A program made the translations under genes and the position numbers. From contig CAJAFJ010000401.1 in NCBI GenBank assembly GCA_903938955.1, positions 1-8,050 on the forward strand: DNA of 8,050 bases, in the 5' to 3' direction. Below are positions 1 to 5,025 of this stretch, piece after piece (position 1 is the stretch's first letter; the number at the start of each line of letters is the position of its first letter). The notes beneath the pieces were generated by a model. That model did not search any database, was not told where the DNA came from, and saw only the letters and a list, made by a program, of their open reading frames with translations. Origin of the DNA: an uncultured beta proteobacterium (lineage in GTDB: Bacteria > Pseudomonadota > Gammaproteobacteria > Burkholderiales > Burkholderiaceae).

Positions 1-613
1 CAGCTTCTCTGAGTAAGGTGAATACGATGCGAAAGTAATGGTCAATTACTGGTGAGTTTTTATCCCAATGTGATTGGGCAATGTCATCTGTCGGTTTCGC
101 ATATGGTGCCTCCCAATCCCCTATTTGGAATAGTTCTGCGATGTATTTGAATGGATTGGATGGGTGACCGCCAGTTAGGTATTTGAATGCACGTTTTCCC
201 TTGAATGCAATTGGTGCGCCTGATTTGTTGGGGATTTCAAACTCGATCGAGTCCACAGTGGAGCGATAAATGTTCAGGAAATCGAAGAACCGTTGTTCTC
301 GCCGCTGTTGCTCGGCCGTTTTACCCTGCTCTTCCACCGCCTTGCGTGTCTCCAATAGCTCAGTTTTTTGCAGACCCCAGACCTTCATGGCGACGATCAG
401 CGTGAACAGGGAAATCAAGGGGTTGAGCAGGCCGCCCATGTAATCGCCAAACGCACCCCACGCCGCCGGATTGGCATTCGCTGACAACTCTCGGAAAGTA
501 AAGGCGTAGCCAATGACAAGGAATAACGCCAACGTGCCAGCGATTTTCGGCAGCCAATTGAGCCACGGCGCATCAACTGCGCTAACTGGTGATTTTTGTG
601 GCGTTGGATTCAC
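1..613 (-). CDS. AbiC-like putative phage abortive infection membrane protein (3' end cut off by window edge)
   Basis: An open frame of 204 codons starts at GTG (613-611) and runs off the left edge without a stop. The frame is closed upstream by a TGA with no ATG or TTG in between, so GTG is the natural start. Residues 24-40 and about 62-80 are hydrophobic and probably span the membrane. Between and into them lies WGAFGDYMGGLLNPLIS (52-68), the hallmark of the putative phage abortive infection family (putAbiC). A charged Glu/Gln/Arg helix at 83-108, probably coiled coil, is followed by the family-like QRFFDFLNIYRS and, near the edge, DHYFRIVFTLLRE. Family members are thought to stop phage growth, but the mechanism is not established and function here is inferred from resemblance. 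The start overlaps the vapC stop (GTGA), which implies translational coupling. The downstream half is noticeably more AT-rich than the upstream half. Confidence 0.8.
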   Translation of the reverse strand, partial: MNPTPQKSPVSAVDAPWLNWLPKIAGTLALFLVIGYAFTFRELSANANPAAWGAFGDYMGGLLNPLISLFTLIVAMKVWGLQKTELLETRKAVEEQGKTAEQQRREQRFFDFLNIYRSTVDSIEFEIPNKSGAPIAFKGKRAFKYLTGGHPSNPFKYIAELFQIGDWEAPYAKPTDDIAQSHWDKNSPVIDHYFRIVFTLLREA

Positions 614-1023
614 GATGTCACCCAGTTCTCTAATTTCAACCCCGCCACCCGCTCAAACTCGCGGGTGTTGTTGGTCACCAGGGTCAGGTCTTTCGATAGG
701 GCGTGGGCGGCGATCCAGAGATCGTTGCCGCCGATGGGGGTGCCAGCGGCTTCCAGCTGGGATCGTGCCGCGCCGTAGTGTTGCGCCGCTTCAGGGGGCA
801 GGGCGAGCACCGCCACGGCTGTCAGCAAACCATCGAGTTGGTGGGCGAGCTGGGCGGCGCGGCGCGACGGGGGCAAGCGGCTCAGCCCGTAACGCAGTTC
901 ACCCGCGCTGATAATGGAGATGGCCAATTCGTCTGGCGTGCTGTCCAGAATGCGCAGGTTCAGGGCGGGGGAGGCGCCCCGCAGGAAGTAGCTGACGATG
1001 TTGGTGTCAAGCAAATACCTCAT
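610..1023 (-). CDS. vapC: VapC-type PIN-domain ribonuclease toxin
   Basis: This 137-residue protein is a PIN-domain toxin, expected to be an Mg2+-dependent RNase that blocks translation by cutting tRNA or rRNA unless held by VapB. Visible features are the N-terminal LLDTNIVSYFL with Asp6, the SAGELRYGL segment with Glu42, and GGNDLWIAAHA with Asp101. The C-terminal VTNNTREFERV carries Asn119 where many relatives have a fourth acidic residue; Asn is also common in this subfamily. Length is normal for VapC. The ATG lies inside the vapB stop (ATGA), and its own stop lies inside the start of the abi-like gene (GTGA), so all three should be translated from one message. The RNA target cannot be read from the sequence. 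Confidence 0.93.
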   Translation of the reverse strand: MRYLLDTNIVSYFLRGASPALNLRILDSTPDELAISIISAGELRYGLSRLPPSRRAAQLAHQLDGLLTAVAVLALPPEAAQHYGAARSQLEAAGTPIGGNDLWIAAHALSKDLTLVTNNTREFERVAGLKLENWVTS

Positions 1024-1337
1024 GTCCCGTCAGCTTTTGACCCCAAGAGTGCATTCCAGTCGCGTTCTTGAGGGGGTTGGTCTGCCATTAATTCATCCAG
1101 TCGATCCCACGCTTCGCACTCTTTCGCGCTGAGCAGAGGTAGCTGTTTAATAAGGTCGCCTATGGTTTGCTTCTTTTCACGCAGGATAATTTCATCACCG
1201 CGCCGCTCAATTTCGACTGTCTTGGAGTCAAAGCGGAACGCCTTCGGCAAACGCACCGCCTGACTGTTGCCGGAGGTGAAAACGGTGGTGGTCTGTTTGA
1301 GCGAAGCAGACTGGGCTTGGGGTGTTGAGTTGCGCAT
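1020..1337 (-). CDS. vapB: VapB-type antitoxin with AbrB/MazE-like DNA-binding domain
   Basis: This 105-residue protein has a swapped-hairpin AbrB/MazE-like domain at about residues 17-53, with the signature TSGNSQAVRLPKAFRF followed by VEIERRGDEIILRE. The C-terminal part (about 57-100) is charged and tryptophan-containing, as expected for the segment that wraps the toxin. In this family the antitoxin neutralises VapC and, with it, represses its own operon. The protein is longer than typical VapB proteins (around 75-80 residues), with an extra polar N-terminal stretch of about 15 residues. The ATG is preceded by a GTGAGG ribosome-binding site five bases upstream, and no other in-frame Met lies before residue 84. 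It is the first gene of the chain vapB-vapC-abi and overlaps vapC by 4 bases. An inverted repeat sits 14-36 bases upstream of its start. Confidence 0.92.
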   Translation of the reverse strand: MRNSTPQAQSASLKQTTTVFTSGNSQAVRLPKAFRFDSKTVEIERRGDEIILREKKQTIGDLIKQLPLLSAKECEAWDRLDELMADQPPQERDWNALLGSKADGT

Positions 1338-1350
1338 GATGGCCTCACTT

Positions 1351-1373
1351 TGTATATCTTTTTAGTGTATACA
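1351..1373. promoter_or_regulatory. Inverted repeat upstream of vapB, candidate VapBC operator
   Basis: TGTATA (1351-1356) and TATACA (1368-1373) are exact inverted copies separated by 11 bases, in the 63-bp gap between the GNAT stop and the vapB start. MazE/AbrB-fold antitoxins bind short inverted repeats overlapping their own promoter, so this is the likely autoregulatory site. The repeats themselves resemble -10 boxes on the minus strand, but I found no convincing -35 at correct spacing. Confidence 0.5.
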
Positions 1374-1400
1374 TTTCGGGCGAATTTGTCTCTCTGCGTT

Positions 1401-1994
1401 TCAGCGCGGCTTGTCCAGCAAATACAGCAACTGGGCCTTGACTTCAGGCCACTCACCGCTGCGCAGGCTGTACATCACGGTGTCGCGGATGGTGCCGTCG
1501 CGGCGCAGGGCGTGGCCGCGAATGACACCATCTTTTTTGGCGCCCAGGCGCTCAATCGCAGCTTGCGAGGCAAAGTTGAAGTTGTCGGTGCGCCAGCCCA
1601 CCACCTTGCAGCTTAGAGTTTCAAACGCGTGCGTCAGCATGAGCAGCTTGGCGGTGGTGTTGACGGCAGTGCGCTGGCTGCTTTTGGCATACCAGGTCCA
1701 GCCAATTTCCACCCGGTGCACTGCGGGCACGATGTCGTGAAAACTGGTGCAGCCCAGCACCGTGCCCGTTGTCGCGTCGGTCACGGCAAAGGCAAAGCGG
1801 TTGCCCGCGTCGCGCATGACCAGCGCCGTCTCGATGTAGTCGCGGGTTTGCTCGGGCTCGGGCACCGAGGTGACGCGAACCTTCCAGAGTTCGCCATCAG
1901 CCGCAGCCAAGCGCAGGCCCGGTTCATGGCTCAAAGCCAGCGGGACCAGCGTAATGCCGCGTGCCGTCAGGGTGATAGGTTCAACGAAAGCCAT
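1401..1994 (-). CDS. GNAT-family N-acetyltransferase, RimJ/RimL-like
   Basis: The 197-residue protein matches the Acetyltransf_3 (RimJ/RimL-like) branch of GNAT acetyltransferases, which move an acetyl group from acetyl-CoA to an amine on a protein N-terminus or small molecule. The core runs from LTARGITLVPL through VLGCTSFHDI and EIGWTWYAKSSQRTAVNT. The last holds the acetyl-CoA pyrophosphate loop (about 107-114). RTDNFNFASQAAIERLGA (135-152) is the C-terminal family motif, and VMYSLRSGEWPEVKAQL ends the domain. The substrate cannot be deduced. The ATG is preceded by a strong AGGAG nine bases upstream. It follows the MoxR gene by 24 bp on the same strand, so the two are probably cotranscribed. 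Predicted to be cytoplasmic, with no signal peptide or membrane segment. Confidence 0.88.
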   Translation of the reverse strand: MAFVEPITLTARGITLVPLALSHEPGLRLAAADGELWKVRVTSVPEPEQTRDYIETALVMRDAGNRFAFAVTDATTGTVLGCTSFHDIVPAVHRVEIGWTWYAKSSQRTAVNTTAKLLMLTHAFETLSCKVVGWRTDNFNFASQAAIERLGAKKDGVIRGHALRRDGTIRDTVMYSLRSGEWPEVKAQLLYLLDKPR

Positions 1995-2018
1995 GGGTCA
2001 AATCTCCTGCAGGGTGGT

Positions 2019-2873
2019 TCAGCGGTTGTGCTTTTGCATGAACACCAGTTTTTCAAACAGCGTCACATCCTGCTCGTTTTTGAGCAGGGCGCCCACCAGT
2101 GGCGGCACGGCCACCTTGTCGTCCTGGGTTTGCAGGATGTCCAGCGCGATGTCTTCGGCCAGCAGCAGCTTGATCCAGTCCAGCAGCTCGCTGGTGGAGG
2201 GTTTCTTTTTCAGGCCGGGCAGGTTGCGCACGTCGTAAAACGTCTTCATGGCCGCCGTCAACAGCTCTTTTTTCAGGTCCGGAAAGTGCACGTCCACAAT
2301 GCTTTTCATGGTGACGGCATCGGGGAACTTGATGTAGTGGAAGAAGCAGCGGCGCAAAAAGGCGTCAGGCAACTCCTTCTCATTGTTGGAGGTGATGAAC
2401 ACCAGCGGCCGGTTTTTGGCCTTGATCAGCTGGCGCGTCTCGTAGCAATAAAACTCCATGCGGTCGATTTCGCGCAGCAAGTCGTTGGGGAATTCGATGT
2501 CGGCCTTGTCGATCTCGTCGATCAGCAGCGCCACCGGTTCGTCGGCCATGAAGGCCTGCCACAGCACACCTTTGACGATGTAGTTGTTGATGTCCTTGAC
2601 GCGCTCGCCGCCGTCCACATCGGCCAGTTGCGAGTCGCGTAGGCGGCTGACCGCATCGTATTCATACAGGCCCTGCTGCGCCTTGGTGGTGGACTTGATG
2701 TGCCACTGCAGCAAGGGCATGTTCAAAGCCTGCGCCACCTCTTCGGCCAGCATGGTCTTGCCGGTGCCGGGCTCGCCCTTGACCAGCAAGGGGCGCTTGA
2801 GGGTGATGGCCGCGTTCACCGACAGCATCAAATCCGGGGTGGCGACGTAGTTTTCAGTACCGTGGAATTTCAT
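2019..2873 (-). CDS. MoxR-family AAA+ ATPase
   Basis: This 284-residue ATPase has Walker A GEPGTGKT (33-40), Walker B LLIDE (116-120), sensor-1 Asn in FITSNNEKELP (about 163-164) and Arg-finger candidates in AFLRRC (174-175). It starts MKFHGTENYVAT, the usual beginning of this subgroup. MoxR ATPases are chaperone-like and typically help assemble or activate cofactor-containing or membrane complexes together with a von Willebrand factor A (VWA) protein. A longer in-frame start at 2999 would add 42 residues but would overlap the divergent cytochrome gene and disagree with family N-termini, so I chose 2873; its ribosome-binding site is weak (TAGG). The usual VWA partner is not directly downstream: a GNAT gene is. 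The substrate is unknown. Confidence 0.92.
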   Translation of the reverse strand: MKFHGTENYVATPDLMLSVNAAITLKRPLLVKGEPGTGKTMLAEEVAQALNMPLLQWHIKSTTKAQQGLYEYDAVSRLRDSQLADVDGGERVKDINNYIVKGVLWQAFMADEPVALLIDEIDKADIEFPNDLLREIDRMEFYCYETRQLIKAKNRPLVFITSNNEKELPDAFLRRCFFHYIKFPDAVTMKSIVDVHFPDLKKELLTAAMKTFYDVRNLPGLKKKPSTSELLDWIKLLLAEDIALDILQTQDDKVAVPPLVGALLKNEQDVTLFEKLVFMQKHNR

Positions 2874-2904
2874 AAGATTTTTGCCTATCAGGGAAAACAG
2901 CATC

Positions 2905-2953
2905 TTGCTGAATGTTTTTGAGTCTATAGAATGATTTTTCTGATCTATCTCAA
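2905..2953. promoter_or_regulatory. Candidate divergent promoters between moxR and cytochrome c
   Basis: The 104-bp gap (2874-2977) between the divergent genes is AT-rich. On the plus strand TTGCTG (2905-2910) and TAGAAT (2927-2932) are 16 bases apart, a fair sigma70-type pair that would give a 5' leader of about 40 bases for the cytochrome gene. On the minus strand TTGAGA (2953-2948) and TCTATA (2930-2925) are 17 bases apart and could serve moxR. Both -10 elements fall on the self-complementary TCTATAGA, so the two promoters would overlap. These are matches by eye only. Confidence 0.35.
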
Positions 2954-2977
2954 ACTTTTGTAGATTGTCTTCGTTAA

Positions 2978-3643
2978 ATGAAAAAATTCTGGCTCCCACT
3001 CTCTGCTCTGACGCTGGCTTGCGTCATGGGTTTTTCCGCCCATGCCCAGGATATTAAGGGGGACGCCAAAGCCGGGGAGAAAAAAATTGCCATGTGCATT
3101 GGCTGCCACGGCATTGCGGGCTACCAAGCCAGCTTTCCGGAGATTTACAAGGTGCCCAAAATTGCCGGTCAGAGCGCTGCTTACATTGTGTCAGCACTCG
3201 CAGGCTACAAAAAAGGTGACCGTAAACACCCCACCATGCGCGGCATGGCCGACAACCTGAGCGAGCAGGACATGGCCGATATCGCGGTGTATTACGCCGC
3301 TCTGGGCAAAGTTCAAGGTGCACCTGCCTTGGGCAAAGCGGCAGATGGCAACGCCACTGCGGCGGCCTTGGTGGCCAAAGGGGCTTGTGTGTCGTGTCAT
3401 GGCGAGAGCTTCAGCCAGCCGATTGATCCCAGTTATCCCAAAATTGCCGGCCAACACGCCGACTATCTGTTTGTGGCGCTCAAGTCCTACAAAACCGAGG
3501 GCCATGCCACTTGGGGCCGGGCCAATCCGATCATGGGCGGGGTCGCCAAGCAGTTCACCAACGCCGAACTCAAAGAACTCGCCCGTTACGTGAGCACCCT
3601 GCCGGGTGAACTCAAGACCGTGGCACAAAGCTCTTTCCGTTAA
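2978..3643 (+). CDS. Periplasmic diheme cytochrome c (c4/c553-like)
   Basis: The 221-residue precursor begins with a signal peptide (Lys-Lys, then a hydrophobic core) likely cut after AHA at residue 23, so the mature protein is periplasmic. It holds two homologous cytochrome c domains. The first has CIGCH (40-44) with candidate axial Met in TMRGM (87 or 90); the second has CVSCH (137-141) with axial Met186 in NPIMGGVA. Each also has the repeated P-K-I-A-G-Q segment (60-65 and 154-159) seen in class I diheme cytochromes. It should shuttle electrons to a terminal oxidase or other periplasmic partner. An in-frame TAA directly before the ATG fixes the 5' limit. No clear Shine-Dalgarno is visible, which is odd for a respiratory gene. 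It ends 4 bp from the convergent DUF1841 gene. Confidence 0.93.
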   Translation: MKKFWLPLSALTLACVMGFSAHAQDIKGDAKAGEKKIAMCIGCHGIAGYQASFPEIYKVPKIAGQSAAYIVSALAGYKKGDRKHPTMRGMADNLSEQDMADIAVYYAALGKVQGAPALGKAADGNATAAALVAKGACVSCHGESFSQPIDPSYPKIAGQHADYLFVALKSYKTEGHATWGRANPIMGGVAKQFTNAELKELARYVSTLPGELKTVAQSSFR

Positions 3644-3647
3644 ACGC

Positions 3648-4082
3648 TCAGTCCCGCGTGGCGCGCTGCTGCACGCAGGCAATGTAGCTGTCACCGTCGG
3701 GTGGGCGACCGGCGCGCTGGCTTTCCCACAGCATCTGGCCCAGGCATTCCATGGTTTCGTGGTGCGCGTCGTGCAGTGAATCGCGCCGGTGCGTGAGCAG
3801 TTCCACCGCTTGGCGAATGCCGCGGGGCTGGTCAATGCTGCACTGCTCGCTGATGGACAGGTGCATGGACAGGTGCAAAAACGGATTGCCCTTGCCCTCT
3901 TCGGCGTTCAGCATGGAGGCCAGCGCCGCCGCCTCGTCGGCCAACTCGGCGTGGTACTCGGGGTGCTCGTCAATCCACAGGCTGGCGATGGTTTCAATCG
4001 CTTCCAGCGGTTGACCCGCTTGGGCTTTGGCGTAAATCGAGCAAAAAAAGCGCCGGACATCGGCTTGGGAGGGTGAAAACAT
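3648..4082 (-). CDS. DUF1841 family protein
   Basis: This 144-residue cytoplasmic protein fits the DUF1841 family, conserved in betaproteobacteria and related groups and of unknown function. Recognisable parts are the N-terminal MFSPSQADVRRFF, the central NPFLHLSMHLSISEQ followed by SIDQPRGIR (66-90), the DAHHETMECLGQMLWESQR helix (105-123) and PPDGDSYI near the end. The several His, Glu and Asp residues in the central and C-terminal helices could bind a metal, but this is only a guess. A GTG in frame at 4148 would add 22 residues; family members usually begin M-F-x-P-S, so 4082 is preferred although its ribosome-binding site is weak. It is convergent with the cytochrome gene and leaves almost no room for a terminator. 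Confidence 0.85.
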   Translation of the reverse strand: MFSPSQADVRRFFCSIYAKAQAGQPLEAIETIASLWIDEHPEYHAELADEAAALASMLNAEEGKGNPFLHLSMHLSISEQCSIDQPRGIRQAVELLTHRRDSLHDAHHETMECLGQMLWESQRAGRPPDGDSYIACVQQRATRD

Positions 4083-4252
4083 AATGGGCCGTATTGTCGC
4101 GTGTCCGGGGTCGACCTCCTGCAAAAAGGGGGTTTCTTTGCCGATCACCTTGCCCTGGGTGCGACGCTTTAAATCACTATATTATTCGTGGCTTTCTCCG
4201 TAATGGAGGCTTGGGCTCAAGGCCTGTTTGTTACCAAGTTAGGCATTGGCCC
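4083..4252. other. 170-bp intergenic region between divergent DUF1841 and TauE genes
   Basis: No gene is seen here. An AT-rich island at about 4168-4186 contains -10-like hexamers on both strands (TATTAT at 4180-4185 on plus; TATAGT at 4181-4176 on minus). Neither has a good -35 at normal spacing. It probably carries both promoters, but I cannot assign them. Longer in-frame versions of both neighbours extend into this stretch and are judged artefactual. Confidence 0.35.
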
Positions 4253-5008
4253 ATGACGTTTCCCCTCATCACCGACCCTTATTTTTACGCTGTCACCATC
4301 CCCGCCGTGCTGCTGCTGGGGGTGAGTAAAAGCGGTTTTGGCGCGGGTTTTGGCTCGCTGGCCGTGCCCATGATGGCGCTGGCAGTGAGCGTGCCACAGG
4401 CGGCCGCCATTTTGATGCCGGTGCTGCTGGTGATGGACGTGCTGGGTATGGCCGCCTTCCGCAAAGACTTTGATTTGAAGCTGCTGAAGTTTTTGATCCC
4501 CTGCGGGCTGATCGGCATTGTGATTGGCGCGCTGCTCTTTAAAGTGCTGGATTCGCACACGGTGGCTGGCATTGTGGGCGTGTTCACCCTGCTGTTTCTG
4601 GCGCAGCGCCTGTTGTTTCCGCCTAAGCCCGATAGCGCGTCGCCGCCCAAATGGCTGGGCGCCCTCCTGACCACCACCGCCGGTTTCACCAGCTTCATCG
4701 CCCACGCGGGCGGCCCACCGATCAACGCCTATGTGATCCCGATGCGCATGTCGCCCATCAAGTTCACCGCCACCATGGCCTTCTTTTTCTTCGTCATCAA
4801 CCTGGCCAAGTGGATTCCTTACGCCTGGCTGGGCTTGCTGGACTTGCGCAATATGGCGACCTCGCTGGTGCTGCTGCCGATTGCGCCGATTGGCGTTTGG
4901 GTTGGCGTGAAGCTGGCCCGGCGCATCAGCCCGGTGTTGTTTTACCGCCTGCTGTACCTCGGCATGTTCCTGACCGGGATCAAGCTGGTGTGGGATGCGG
5001 TGCTGTAG
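4253..5008 (+). CDS. TauE/SafE family inner-membrane permease (probable anion/sulfite-type exporter)
   Basis: This 251-residue protein is almost wholly hydrophobic, with about seven to eight predicted membrane helices, typical in length for the TauE/SafE (DUF81) family. It has the two family half-motifs: GVSKSGFGAGFGSLAVPMMA (23-42) in the first repeat and GFTSFIAHAGGPPINAYVIP (144-163) in the second. Members export sulfite, sulfoacetate or related organic anions, but specificity is rarely known and cannot be read here. The ATG at 4253 follows an AGG about ten bases upstream and gives a normal family N-terminus. An in-frame extension to 4094 is polar, Arg-rich and unlike the family, so it was rejected. 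No sulfur-metabolism gene is adjacent. It converges on the Res-like gene with a 17-bp gap. Confidence 0.9.
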   Translation: MTFPLITDPYFYAVTIPAVLLLGVSKSGFGAGFGSLAVPMMALAVSVPQAAAILMPVLLVMDVLGMAAFRKDFDLKLLKFLIPCGLIGIVIGALLFKVLDSHTVAGIVGVFTLLFLAQRLLFPPKPDSASPPKWLGALLTTTAGFTSFIAHAGGPPINAYVIPMRMSPIKFTATMAFFFFVINLAKWIPYAWLGLLDLRNMATSLVLLPIAPIGVWVGVKLARRISPVLFYRLLYLGMFLTGIKLVWDAVL

Positions 5009-5025
5009 CTGTAACTCGCCGAGGC

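Noticed and set aside
360..566. 68-codon minus-strand open frame in the abi-like region
   Set aside because: It is out of frame with the 204-codon GTG-initiated reading that carries the membrane segments and the family motif.
1629..2642. 337-codon plus-strand open frame opposite the GNAT and MoxR genes
   Set aside because: It is Gln/His/Val-rich, typical of an antisense reading of a GC-rich gene, and it runs across two well-supported minus-strand genes and their junction.
2874..2999. 42-residue N-terminal extension of the MoxR protein
   Set aside because: It overlaps the start of the divergent cytochrome c gene, lacks family similarity and crosses the AT-rich promoter region.
3191..3835. 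214-codon minus-strand open frame covering the cytochrome c gene end and DUF1841
   Set aside because: It spans the convergent junction out of frame with both supported genes and shows no domain signature.
4094..4252. 53-residue N-terminal extension of the TauE-like permease
   Set aside because: It is polar and Arg/Cys-rich, unlike the family, which begins just before the first membrane helix as at 4253.
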